DNA of 60,915 bases from Streptomyces californicus (GTDB lineage Bacteria > Actinomycetota > Actinomycetes > Streptomycetales > Streptomycetaceae): contig NZ_JNZZ01000033.1 in assembly GCF_000717645.1 (NCBI RefSeq), positions 1-60,915 on the forward strand, in the 5' to 3' direction. Below the pieces are notes generated by a model, which made no database searches, was not told where the DNA came from, and was given only the letters and a program-made list of their open reading frames with translations. Each line of letters starts with the position of its first letter. Position 1 is the stretch's first letter. The position numbers and the translations under genes were made by a program. Positions 34,790 through 43,570 of the stretch are shown in pieces.

Positions 34790-35611
34790 TCAGGGGTGGC
34801 GGCGTATCACCTGACGGATCCAGTCCGCGTGGGCGGGCACGCTGGAGTAGAGCCCCGGGCCCTCGCCGCACCGTACGCCGGGGGCGCCGGGGCCGGAGGT
34901 GATGCCGACGAGTTCCCAGCGTCCCGTCCGGTTCCGCTGGAGCTGCGGGCCGCCCGAGTCGCCGTTGCACGCCATGGCGCCGGGCACCTGGCTGGTGGTG
35001 CACAGGCGCGTGTGGTCCGCGTAGCCCGGTGCGCAGTCGGAGACCGCGCCCCGGCGGGTGTCGAGCTGCTGGAGCCGGTCGGGGAAGTCCCAGGGAGCGT
35101 CGGGGGCGTCGTCGGTCCTGCCGAAGCCCAGGATCCGCGTCGGGGTTCCCGGCCTGCCCGGCCGGTCGGCGATCCGGACGGGCTTCTCCTGGACCGGCCG
35201 GTCCAGGAGGACCAGAGCGACGTCGTCCCGGTTGGGCCCGGTGTCCTCACCGTTCCTGTAGCCCGTGTGGGAGACCGTCTTCGCGATGGACCGGACCGTG
35301 CCTCCGGAGTCCTTCCATTCGCTTCCGACCCGGACGGTACCGTCCAAGGTGACCAGCGTCGGGTCCACACAATGCGCTGCGGTGAGCACCCATCGGCGGT
35401 CGATCAGCGCTCCCCCGCAGACTCCTTTGAACGTGTCGTCCTCCACTCCCGTCACCGGGATCGACACCATGGACGGGTAACGCTGCGTGGAGTTTTCTCC
35501 GTTGACGATGGCCTGGGCGTTCCCGGTCATCACGGCGGTGCATGCCGCCGCTGCCAGGACACCTGCGACGGCGCGCGCCCACGTACGGGGCGAGGACTTC
35601 GAACTGAACAC
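34790..35611 (-). CDS. Secreted trypsin-like serine protease (S1 family)
   Basis: This is a 273-residue preproprotein. GTG 35611 (VFSSKSSPRTWARAVAGVLA) has GGAG six bases upstream; the longer frame to 35689 would put 26 polar residues before the signal peptide. The signal sequence ends near GNAQA, and the mature form begins IVNGENST, the classic trypsin N-terminus. The triad is visible: His in TAAHC, Asp in RDDVALVLL and Ser in CNGDSGGP. The cysteines pair as in bacterial trypsins (CGGALIDRRWVLTAAHC; DCAPGYADHTRLC). The primary specificity residue lies six before the Ser, in the MACNGDSGG stretch, where an Ala rather than trypsin's Asp appears, so cleavage after Arg/Lys is not certain. Confidence 0.9.
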   Translation of the reverse strand: MFSSKSSPRTWARAVAGVLAAAACTAVMTGNAQAIVNGENSTQRYPSMVSIPVTGVEDDTFKGVCGGALIDRRWVLTAAHCVDPTLVTLDGTVRVGSEWKDSGGTVRSIAKTVSHTGYRNGEDTGPNRDDVALVLLDRPVQEKPVRIADRPGRPGTPTRILGFGRTDDAPDAPWDFPDRLQQLDTRRGAVSDCAPGYADHTRLCTTSQVPGAMACNGDSGGPQLQRNRTGRWELVGITSGPGAPGVRCGEGPGLYSSVPAHADWIRQVIRRHP

Positions 35612-35947
35612 TGGGTTCTCCGATCGGTGAGCATCTTGCTGCCTGCTCAGCCTCCGGGATCGGGACAAGCCCATCCATCCGGCCCGCACGTCTTTTCGGG
35701 GTCCCGTTGGCAGGACCGTTCGAAGGGGGAAAACCCCACCACGCGTGGCCGGTGTGGACGCGGCCCGCCGCAGCTCCTACCGGAGCCTCCCCCCGAGGTC
35801 CCAGAACGATGCGCTCGGTTCAGGAGCCCGCTCACTGCCGAAGGCCACGTCGCCGAACCTACTGTTCCTGCTCCACGAAGTCGTACGACGCGTCGCCGAC
35901 GGGCCCCGACCGCACGAAGGCCGCGCGTTCGGAAGCAAGGAGTTCCT
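35612..35947. other. Divergent promoter region of protease and amidase genes
   Basis: 336 bases separate two outward-facing secreted enzymes. Good ribosome sites lie at both ends (GGAG for the protease, AAGGAG for the amidase). I see no clear dyad, repeat or consensus promoter. Confidence 0.4.
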
Positions 35948-37579
35948 GTGAAACCGACCCTCCGGGCCACGCTGCGCCGCGCCGCCGCGGTCGCCGCGGC
36001 GACCGGTCTGACCGCCTCTCCGGCAGCGCAGGCCGCGCAGAACGACCGAGCCGAGCCCCGGCCCGCCATGGTGCGGGCGGCGCACCTGGAACGGATGACC
36101 ATTCCCGACATCCAACGGGCCATGGACCGCGGCCGGTTCACGTCGCAGCAACTCACCGGCCTCTACCTGGAACGGATCCGCGCGCTGAACCCGCTGCTGA
36201 AGGCCGTCGTGACGGTCAACCCCGACGCGGTGGCCATCGCCCGCGACAGCGACCGCAGGCGTCGTGCCCACGGGGCGCGGGGACCGCTGGAAGGCGTCCC
36301 TGTGCTGCTGAAGGAGAACATGGACACCGCCGACCGCCAGCCGACCACAGCCGGGTCGACCGCTCTCCTCGGCGCTCGGCCGCGTCAGGACGCGGAGGTG
36401 GTGAGACGGCTGCGTGCCGCCGGAGCCGTGATTCTCGGCAAGGCGAACATGACGGAGTGGGCCAACTTCCGTGACCCGTACGCCGTCGCGGGTTGGAGCG
36501 CGGTCGGCGGGCTGACCCGTAACCCGTACGTCCTGGACCGCAGCGCCGCCGGGTCCTCCAGCGGATCGGCGGCCGCGGTCGCCGCGAACCTGGCCACGGT
36601 GGCGCTCGGCACCGACACCGGAGGCTCCGTCGTCGACCCGGCGGCCATGACGTCCACCGTCGGTGTGCGCCCCTCCCTCGGGGTGGCCGGCAGGACCGGC
36701 ATCGTGCCGATCTCGTCCCGTCACGACACCCCCGGGCCCCTGGCCCGCAATGTCACCGACGCCGCGCTCACCCTGTCCGTGATCAGCGGCCCCGACCCCG
36801 CCGACCCCGACACCAACTCCGCCGAAGCCCTGCCGGCGGACATCGGCTCCGTTCTGGACGCGGACGCGCTCAGGGGAAAACGCATCGGCGTCTGGCGCAC
36901 GGGGCACACCGGTGTGGACCGTGACGTCGACCGCGTATTCGAGGCGACGGTACGCGAACTGCGGGCACAGGGCGCGACCGTCGTGGAGGGAGCGGACGTG
37001 ACCGAACCGGAGGAACTCCTCGGCCACCTCCTGCCCGCCCTGCTCTCCGAGTTCAAGCACGACGTCAACGCCTACCTCGCCGCGACTCCCGGTTCCCACC
37101 CGAAGAGCCTGGCCGGTCTCATCGCCTACAACGAGAAGCACCGCGCCGTGGAGCGCATGGACTGGTTCGGCCAGATGTACTTCACGGAGGCGCAGAGGAA
37201 CGGCGTCGGTCTGGAGGACCCGGGGTACCGGGCGCACCGGGTCGCCGCCACCGCGCTCGCCCGCCGCTCGATCGACGACGTGGTGGAGTCGAAGAGGCTG
37301 GACGCGATCGTCACCCCCACCGCCCTGCCCGCGCCGCCTGTCGATCACCAGGCCGGTGAAGGGGACACGAGCCCGTTCGTCAGTACGACCAACAGCTCCG
37401 TCGCCGCCGGTTACCCCCAGATCAGCGTCCCCGCCGGGTACACCGCCGAGGGGCTCCCGCTCGGTGTGACCTTCCTCGGTACGAAGGCGAGCGACGCCGC
37501 GCTCCTGGGCTACGCGTACGCCTTCGAGCAGGGGTCGCAGGTCCGCAGGACACCTCGCTACCTGCACGGCGCCGGCTGA
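35948..37579 (+). CDS. Secreted amidase-signature hydrolase
   Basis: This is a 543-residue enzyme. GTG 35948 with AAGGAG five bases upstream gives a signal peptide (VKPTLRATLRRAAAVAAATG, cleavage probably after AAQA). The amidase signature triad is present: Lys in VLLKENMD (about residue 122), the cis-Ser in the loop SAAGSSSGSAAA (about 202) and the nucleophile Ser in GTDTGGSVVDPA (about 226). In most amidases this last motif ends IRxPA, so VVDPA is a slightly unusual variant. It hydrolyses a carboxamide, with the substrate unknown; related secreted actinobacterial proteins are annotated only as amidases. It is transcribed divergently from a secreted protease. Confidence 0.9.
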   Translation: MKPTLRATLRRAAAVAAATGLTASPAAQAAQNDRAEPRPAMVRAAHLERMTIPDIQRAMDRGRFTSQQLTGLYLERIRALNPLLKAVVTVNPDAVAIARDSDRRRRAHGARGPLEGVPVLLKENMDTADRQPTTAGSTALLGARPRQDAEVVRRLRAAGAVILGKANMTEWANFRDPYAVAGWSAVGGLTRNPYVLDRSAAGSSSGSAAAVAANLATVALGTDTGGSVVDPAAMTSTVGVRPSLGVAGRTGIVPISSRHDTPGPLARNVTDAALTLSVISGPDPADPDTNSAEALPADIGSVLDADALRGKRIGVWRTGHTGVDRDVDRVFEATVRELRAQGATVVEGADVTEPEELLGHLLPALLSEFKHDVNAYLAATPGSHPKSLAGLIAYNEKHRAVERMDWFGQMYFTEAQRNGVGLEDPGYRAHRVAATALARRSIDDVVESKRLDAIVTPTALPAPPVDHQAGEGDTSPFVSTTNSSVAAGYPQISVPAGYTAEGLPLGVTFLGTKASDAALLGYAYAFEQGSQVRRTPRYLHGAG

Positions 37580-37628
37580 GCGCACCGCCTGTGGCGAAGG
37601 AGGAGACCGCCCTCGCCGACCGCCGCCG

Positions 37629-38381
37629 TCAGGCGCGCTCGCCCGCCCTGATCAGCCCGGCCTCGTAGGCGGCGATCACCGCCTGCGCCCGGTCGCGGAC
37701 CTGGAGCTTCGCGAAGAGCGCGGTGATGTGGTTCTTCACCGTCGACGGGCTGATGAACATCTCGGCGGCGATGCCGGCGTTGTCCAGGCCGGTGGCGATC
37801 AGCCGCCACACCTCGCGCTCGCGCGGCGTCAGCTCGTCCAGGACGCCTGTCGCCCCGGCGGCGGACCGCGCCGGGCCGCGCGGGGCGGTCACATACGAGG
37901 AGATGAGGCGGGTGAGCAGGCGCGGGGCGACCACCGCCTCACCGGTGTGGACCACGCGCAGGGCGGTGACCAGCTCCTCGGGAGAGACGTCCTTGGGCAG
38001 GAAGCCGCAGGCGCCCGCGCGCAGGGCGGCGACCACGTGGTCGTCCATGTCGAACGTGCTGAGAGCGAGCACCCGGCAGTCTGGCACCTGCTGGGTGACC
38101 TGTGCGGTGGCGGCGATGCCGTCCAGGACCGGCATACGGATGTCCATGATGACGACGTCGGGCCGCAGTCGGCGCGCGAGTTCCACGGCCTGTGCTCCGT
38201 CAGCGGCCTCCCCGACGACCTCGACGGTGGGTTCCGGCCCGAGCATGAGCACCAGACCGCGCCGCACGAGGAGTTGGTCGTCGGCGATCAGTACCCGGAT
38301 GGGTGGGGGGCCCGCCGCACCCGTCACGCTCCCCGCGCCCGCCTCTTCCGCCGCGCCCGAACCGTCCGTCGTCCCGCTCAC
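37629..38381 (-). CDS. NarL/LuxR-family response regulator
   Basis: This is a 250-residue regulator. The receiver domain begins IRVLIADDQLLVRRGLVLML (acidic pocket DD), has the phosphoacceptor Asp in DVVIMDIRMP and the conserved Lys in FLPKDVSP. A LuxR-type helix-turn-helix follows (LTPREREVWRLIATGLDNAG, STVKNHITALFAKL). GTG 38381 overlaps the kinase stop (GTGA) and has AAGGAG seven bases upstream; the longer frame to 38459 lies inside the kinase gene. It carries an extra N-terminal segment of about 25 residues before the receiver. With the kinase it likely controls the divergent MMPL operon. Confidence 0.92.
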   Translation of the reverse strand: MSGTTDGSGAAEEAGAGSVTGAAGPPPIRVLIADDQLLVRRGLVLMLGPEPTVEVVGEAADGAQAVELARRLRPDVVIMDIRMPVLDGIAATAQVTQQVPDCRVLALSTFDMDDHVVAALRAGACGFLPKDVSPEELVTALRVVHTGEAVVAPRLLTRLISSYVTAPRGPARSAAGATGVLDELTPREREVWRLIATGLDNAGIAAEMFISPSTVKNHITALFAKLQVRDRAQAVIAAYEAGLIRAGERA

Positions 38382-39568
38382 CGCAGTGCTCCTTCTTCTT
38401 TCGGCAGAGGCAGCCGCGCCGTCACCAGGTAGCCGCGTTCTTCGCAGCGGCCCGTCCACAAGGACCCGCCGTGCAGCGCGACGCGTTCACGCATGCCGAT
38501 CTGGCCGTATCCGGAGCCGGCCGCAGGTCCGGGGCCCCCCGGCTTCTCTGCTCCGTCGTCCCGTACGTCCACCACCGTCTCGTGGTCACCGTAGGTGAGG
38601 CGTACGTGTGCGCGGGCACCGTTCCCGCCGTGCTTGCGGGCGTTGGTCAGAGCCTCCTGCACGACGCGGAACACCGTCAGCTGCATGCCTTCCGGCAGCT
38701 CACGGGGGGCGCCCCGCACCTCGAACCCGGTGGGCAGCCCCGCCTCGCACGACTCGGCGACGATCCGGTCCAGGTCCGCGACCCCCGGTTGGGGAGCGGT
38801 CGACGACCCCCGCGCCTCGCCGTCGGTCCGCAGCACGTCGAGGAGTTCCCGCATCTCGTGCAGTGCCGTGCGCCCGAGTCCCTCCAAGGTGACCAGGGCG
38901 TCCCGCGCGACCTCGGGGTTCCGGTCGAGGTTGGCCCGGGCGCCGCCCGCCATCAGCTGCATGGTCGTGACGTGGTGGGCGACGATGTCGTGCATCTCCC
39001 TGGCGATACGGCGGCGTTCGTCGGCCACGGCCCGCTCGGCGAGCAGCCTGCGGTGGGCGTCGACCTCCTGCTGCCAGCGGTTCATCCCCAGCCCGGCGGC
39101 GACCACGAACAGCACGGCCGCGCCGTTCCCCGCCAGCTTCAGCAGCGAGCCCTGCGACCAGGGTCCCCACGCGGTCAGGGGCAGGACGGCGGCCACCAGG
39201 ACCGCGGGCACGTACACCGCCGCGCCCCGGACGCGCACGACGGAGTAGAGGGCGACGATCATCGAGGCGTTGAGCCCCTGGCCCACCGGCCAGCTCACAT
39301 GGACGGTGAGGCCGAGGACCAGGACGGCGGCGAACGTGAGCACCGGGGCCCGTCGGCGCGCGAGGAGCGCCAGCCCGGACACCGTCATCAGCAGGCAGCC
39401 GGTCACGGGGACGAAACCCTGTGCGTCCTGGCTGCTGAGAGTGAAGCCGATCAGGTCGAGGGCCGCAGCCCCGACGGCGACGAGGGCGTCGTTGCGGGTC
39501 CAGGGCGGGGCCTCGCCGAAGCGCGGCATGCCGCGCTTCCCGGCGGGCTCGGCGTCGGCCGTGGGCAT
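38378..39568 (-). CDS. Sensor histidine kinase, HisKA_3 type
   Basis: This is a 396-residue membrane kinase with five to six hydrophobic helices (about 30-150) and almost no extracellular domain, so it probably senses within or at the membrane. The dimerisation/phosphoacceptor part has RIAREMHDIVAHHVTTMQL with the phospho-His in EMHD. The ATPase domain has VVQEALTNARKHG (N box) and GSGYGQIGMRERV (G box). ATG 39568 follows GGAAGGA. It is transcribed with the response regulator and divergent from the MMPL exporter. Such intramembrane kinases often respond to cell-envelope or lipid stress, which would suit an MMPL target. Confidence 0.92.
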   Translation of the reverse strand: MPTADAEPAGKRGMPRFGEAPPWTRNDALVAVGAAALDLIGFTLSSQDAQGFVPVTGCLLMTVSGLALLARRRAPVLTFAAVLVLGLTVHVSWPVGQGLNASMIVALYSVVRVRGAAVYVPAVLVAAVLPLTAWGPWSQGSLLKLAGNGAAVLFVVAAGLGMNRWQQEVDAHRRLLAERAVADERRRIAREMHDIVAHHVTTMQLMAGGARANLDRNPEVARDALVTLEGLGRTALHEMRELLDVLRTDGEARGSSTAPQPGVADLDRIVAESCEAGLPTGFEVRGAPRELPEGMQLTVFRVVQEALTNARKHGGNGARAHVRLTYGDHETVVDVRDDGAEKPGGPGPAAGSGYGQIGMRERVALHGGSLWTGRCEERGYLVTARLPLPKEEGALR

Positions 39569-39815
39569 CGTGTTCCTTCCTCGGCCCCGTCCACGGCGCC
39601 TCATCCACCATTCTCCCCGGGTTCCCGCCGAGGACGTGGGGCCCCAGGACGATACCGGCCTGGGAGCAGGGTCCCGGTCCGGGTCGGTACGGCACCCCGC
39701 TCCCCCCTCGCATCTCGTTCCCGGCTCCGAGGATCCGGCGCCTTCGCGCTGATGTGCTGGAAGCAGGCCGGGCTCCCGGCACGATCCCACTCCACTTCTC
39801 TGCCGGAGGCATGCT

Positions 39816-42077
39816 GTGATCCGCGCCCTGACCGGGTTCTCGACCCGTCATCCCTGGAAGGTCATCGCCCTGTGGTCGGTGATCGGCATCTTCCTCACCG
39901 TGGTCGCCGGAGCGCTGATGCCCCGCGCGATGCAGGCGCAGACCGGCGACTTCCTGCCGAAGGGCTACGACTCGGCCGCCGCCCTCCGCACCGCCGAGGA
40001 GAGGTTCGGCGTGACGTCCGACGCCGGCGTGTTCACCGTCCTGGTCGGCAGGGCGGACGGCGAGGCGCTGACCGGCGCCGACGAGAAGGCCGTCGCGTCC
40101 GTGGCGGAGGAGCTGGGCGGCCGCCGCGTGACGATGCCGGACCCGCGGGACACCCCGAGCACGAGCGACGACCAGATCCCCTTCCTCGTCACGGACTACT
40201 CGCAGACACCCGAGGTCCACGTGAGCATGACCGCTCCGGACCGCGCCTTCACCCTGCTGTCGGTGCGCCTGGAGGGCAACACCGTCGACCCCGGCATGCA
40301 CAACCTGTTCCGGGCGTTCCGCGAGCACGCCGAGGACGCCTTCGCCGAGGTGCGTCTGCGGACCGGGTTCACCGGCGGCCTCGCCGACCAGGTCGACACC
40401 CGCGACGCCGAGGAGCCCACCCAGCGCATTGTCGGCATGCTGATGCTGGGCCTGATCGTCCTGGTGAACGTGCTGGTCTTCCGCAGTCTGTGCGCCGCGT
40501 TCGTCCCGCTGCTCGCGGTGACCGTCGTGGGCGGTGCGGCGACCGGCGTCATCGTCGGCGGCGCCCTCCTCACCGGCACCTCGCTCGACACGTCGACACC
40601 CAGCATGATCAGCGTCGTCCTCATCGGCATCGGCGTCGACTACTTCCTGTTCCTGCTCTTCCGCTTCCGCGAACTCCTGCGGGACCGCCCCGACGCGCCC
40701 CCGCGTGCCGTCGCCGCCGAGGTCGGGGCCCGCGTCGGCACCGCCGTCACCTCGGCCGCCCTCACCATCGTGGCCGCCTTCGCCACCCTGGGCATCGCGA
40801 CCTACGGGGGGTTCCAGGTGCTCGGTCCCTCCGTCGCGGTGGCCGTCCTCGTCATGCTCCTCGCCAGTCTCACCCTGATGCCCGCCCTCCTCGCGGTCAC
40901 GGGCCGCCGCATGTTCTGGCCCTCCCGCGCCCTGGAGCGCACGCCCCGCCCCGGGCTCGCCGGGCGCACCGGTGACTTCGTATCCCGCAGGCCGCTGGCC
41001 GCACTCCTCGCCTGCACCGCTCTGCTGGGCGCGCTCGCGGTGGGCATGCACGGCATCCGGATGGACTTCGGTCAGGGCGCGACCCCCCGGGAGACGGAGG
41101 CGGCCGCCACCGCCTCCGAGATCGCCAGGGCCCTTCCGGCCGGCGTGTCCGACCCCGCCACCGTCTATGTCACGGCCCCCGAGGGCGGCAGCGTCACCCC
41201 CGGGGCCCTGGGTGCGCTCTCCGGCGAACTGGCCCGGCTCAACGGCGTCGGCGAGGTCGGTGAGCCCGTCCTCAACGGACAGGGGGACGCCGCCCGCATC
41301 GACCTCTACCTGACGTCGGAGTCCCAGACGCAGGCGGCCCGGGACCTGGTCTCGGGCCCGGTGCGCGACACCATCGCGGCCCACACTCCCAAGGGCCTCG
41401 AAGCCCATGTGGGGGGCACGGCGGCGATCTTCGCGGACCTCTCCACCGCTGTCGACGAAGACCTGAGGAAGGTCTTCCCCCTGGCCGCGGGCCTGATCGC
41501 CCTGATCCTGCTCGTGCTGCTGCGCAGCGTGCTCGCCCCCGTCGTCCTGCTGCTCTCCGTGGGACTGTGCTTCGCCGCCACGCTCGGCGCGTCGACCCTG
41601 GTCTTCCAGCACGCCCTGGACGGGCCCGGCGTCAACTTCGTCCTGCCGCTCGTGCTGTTCCTCTTCGTCGTCGCGATCGGCACCGACTACAACATCCTGA
41701 TCAGCGACCGCATCCGCGAGGAGATGGAGGGCCCGCGCCGGGCCCGGGACGCCGTCGCCCGCGCCGTACGCCACACCGCACCGGCCATCGCCACCGCGGG
41801 CATCGTCCTCGCCGCGTCCTTCGGCAGTCTCGCCGTCGGCTCGAACGCCTCCACCCAGCAGATCGGCTTCGCGACGGGCCTCGGCATCCTGCTGTCGGCG
41901 TTCGTCCTCTCCGTCGTGCTCGTCCCCGCCGCGGCGGCGCTGCTGGGCCGCCGCATCTGGTGGCCGGTTCGCCCGCGCGGACACCGCGACCACGGCACCC
42001 TCCCGGAACCCGCCGCCCCGGTGGACACCGCGGGAGAGCACCGCCCGGGTCCCCTCCCCGTCCCGTCCGGGCGCTGA
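39816..42077 (+). CDS. MMPL-family RND transporter
   Basis: This is a 753-residue RND-type membrane protein with two MMPL halves. TM1 is near the start (HPWKVIALWSVIGIFLTVVA), an external domain follows (to about 190), then a block of five helices containing ISVVLIGIGVDYFLFLLFRF. The pattern repeats, with the second block at IGTDYNILISDRIREEME. The Asp-Tyr pairs in GVDYFLF and GTDYNIL are the proton-relay residues of MMPL proteins. The start is GTG 39816 after GGAGG. In actinobacteria these proteins export lipids or polyketides. It is first in an operon with a secreted hydrolase and divergent from a two-component system. Confidence 0.92.
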   Translation: MIRALTGFSTRHPWKVIALWSVIGIFLTVVAGALMPRAMQAQTGDFLPKGYDSAAALRTAEERFGVTSDAGVFTVLVGRADGEALTGADEKAVASVAEELGGRRVTMPDPRDTPSTSDDQIPFLVTDYSQTPEVHVSMTAPDRAFTLLSVRLEGNTVDPGMHNLFRAFREHAEDAFAEVRLRTGFTGGLADQVDTRDAEEPTQRIVGMLMLGLIVLVNVLVFRSLCAAFVPLLAVTVVGGAATGVIVGGALLTGTSLDTSTPSMISVVLIGIGVDYFLFLLFRFRELLRDRPDAPPRAVAAEVGARVGTAVTSAALTIVAAFATLGIATYGGFQVLGPSVAVAVLVMLLASLTLMPALLAVTGRRMFWPSRALERTPRPGLAGRTGDFVSRRPLAALLACTALLGALAVGMHGIRMDFGQGATPRETEAAATASEIARALPAGVSDPATVYVTAPEGGSVTPGALGALSGELARLNGVGEVGEPVLNGQGDAARIDLYLTSESQTQAARDLVSGPVRDTIAAHTPKGLEAHVGGTAAIFADLSTAVDEDLRKVFPLAAGLIALILLVLLRSVLAPVVLLLSVGLCFAATLGASTLVFQHALDGPGVNFVLPLVLFLFVVAIGTDYNILISDRIREEMEGPRRARDAVARAVRHTAPAIATAGIVLAASFGSLAVGSNASTQQIGFATGLGILLSAFVLSVVLVPAAAALLGRRIWWPVRPRGHRDHGTLPEPAAPVDTAGEHRPGPLPVPSGR

Positions 42078-42175
42078 CCGCCTCCTTCCCCCCCCAGACG
42101 CCGGCCTGCGCACGCACGCGCCGGGCCGCCCCGACCCCCCCGAACCCCCGAACCCCCGAACCAAGGGAGTCATCC

Positions 42176-43321
42176 ATGTCCGTGTCCACCCGGGCCGCGT
42201 TCCGCGCGGCCACCCTGAGCGCGGTCGCCGCCGTCGCCGCGAGTCTCCTCAGCACTCCCGGCGCCGCCGCGGCATCCCCCGCCCGCACCCCCGACCCCGT
42301 GCAGCGGCAGTTGGAAGCGATGGTTCACGACGGCGACGCCCCCGCCGCCCTCGCCCACGTCGTGAAGGCCGAAGGCACGGCACGGCACTACACCTCCGGC
42401 ATCGGCAATCTGGCGACCGGTGCCGCCGTGCCCCGCGACGGCTCCGTCCGCATCGGCAGCAACACCAAGGCGTTCACCGCGACGGTCGTGCTCCAGTTGG
42501 CCGGTGAGGGCGGCATCGCCCTCGACGAGCCGGTGGACGCGTACCTGCCGGGACTGCTGCGCGGCGACGGCATCGACGGGCGGTCCATCACGGTCCGCCA
42601 GCTCCTCCAGCACACCAGCGGACTGCCCGAGTACCTGGACCAGCACGCGGTGCTCACCGATCCGCGCCGCTACTACGAGCCCCGGGAGCTCCTCGCCCAC
42701 GCCCTCGACCGCCCGGCCGACTTCGCACCGGGGGCCCGGTGGGCCTACAGCAACACCAACTACCTCGTCGCCGGACTGCTCGTGCAGAAGGTCACCGGCC
42801 GGCCGCTGGGCGAGGAGATCCAGCGGCGGATCACCGACCGCGTCGGCCTGCGGCACACCTACCTGCCGACCCCCGGCGACATGACCCTGCGCGGCAGGCA
42901 TCCGCACGGCTACCACCGGTCGGCCGCCGACGGCGCCTGGCGCGACTACACCCGCCTGGACCCGTCGTGGGGGTGGGCGGCGGGCGGCATGATCTCGACC
43001 AACAGCGACCTCAACCGCTTCTACGCCGCGCTCTTCTCCGGCCGGCTCCTCGCTCCGGCCCAGCTCGCCGAGATGCGCAGGACCGTCCCCGTCGACGCCG
43101 AGGGAGCGGCCCCCGGCACCCGGTACGGCCTCGGCGTCCAGAGCATCCCGCTGAGCTGCGGCGGCCGGTACTGGGGCCACGGCGGTTCCCTCCCCGGCTT
43201 CAGCACGTACGGCGGCGTCACCGCGGACGGCAGAGCGGTGAACGTCACCCTCACCGCCCTGCCGGACCGCAGGACCGCTTCGCGGGCGGCCGACACGGTG
43301 GACACGGCGCTGTGCCACTGA
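42176..43321 (+). CDS. Secreted serine hydrolase, beta-lactamase / D-Ala-D-Ala carboxypeptidase fold
   Basis: This is a 381-residue exported protein. ATG 42176 has AAGGGAG six bases upstream, and the signal peptide ends near TPGAAA/AAS. The catalytic motifs of the serine penicillin-recognising fold are SxxK in GSNTKAF, YSN in YSNTNY and HGG in WGHGGSLPG in place of KTG. This is the pattern of class C-like/EstB-type hydrolases and Streptomyces R61-type carboxypeptidases, so substrates could be peptidoglycan peptides or esters. A C-rich stretch of three 8-base cccccgaa units lies just upstream (about 42136-42160). It follows the MMPL gene by 98 bases and probably shares its promoter. Confidence 0.9.
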   Translation: MSVSTRAAFRAATLSAVAAVAASLLSTPGAAAASPARTPDPVQRQLEAMVHDGDAPAALAHVVKAEGTARHYTSGIGNLATGAAVPRDGSVRIGSNTKAFTATVVLQLAGEGGIALDEPVDAYLPGLLRGDGIDGRSITVRQLLQHTSGLPEYLDQHAVLTDPRRYYEPRELLAHALDRPADFAPGARWAYSNTNYLVAGLLVQKVTGRPLGEEIQRRITDRVGLRHTYLPTPGDMTLRGRHPHGYHRSAADGAWRDYTRLDPSWGWAAGGMISTNSDLNRFYAALFSGRLLAPAQLAEMRRTVPVDAEGAAPGTRYGLGVQSIPLSCGGRYWGHGGSLPGFSTYGGVTADGRAVNVTLTALPDRRTASRAADTVDTALCH

Positions 43322-43328
43322 CGTGAAC

Positions 43329-43378
43329 CTCCGCCGGGTCCCCGGCGCACGTGCCGGTGTGCCAGGGACGCGGCGGAG
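43329..43378 (+). terminator. Terminator of the MMPL/hydrolase operon
   Basis: Outer arms 43329-43342 and 43365-43378 pair in 13 of 14 positions, with an additional inner stem (ccggc / gccgg). It starts eight bases after the hydrolase stop. Confidence 0.78.
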
Positions 43379-43570
43379 CGGCTGACGCAATGCGGGGCGG
43401 CGCGGTCCCGCCGCTGAGGGGCCCTCGGACGCGGGAGCGCGATACCGATGAGCAAAAAACTCATGTCCGATATCAAACAGTGCATACGGATACATCCACC
43501 CGGTTTCTCGAATTGATGCGGTGAGCGGAGCGCCAGAGGGCACAAGTTTCATCAACTTGAGGAGGCTGTG

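Noticed and set aside
33323..35947. Very long N-terminal extension of the amidase frame
   Set aside because: It overlaps two minus-strand genes and has no domain. The signal peptide at GTG 35948 marks the true start.
42136..42160. Short cccccgaa repeats before the serine hydrolase gene as an operator
   Set aside because: They have no dyad symmetry and lie between coupled genes. They look like simple slippage repeats.
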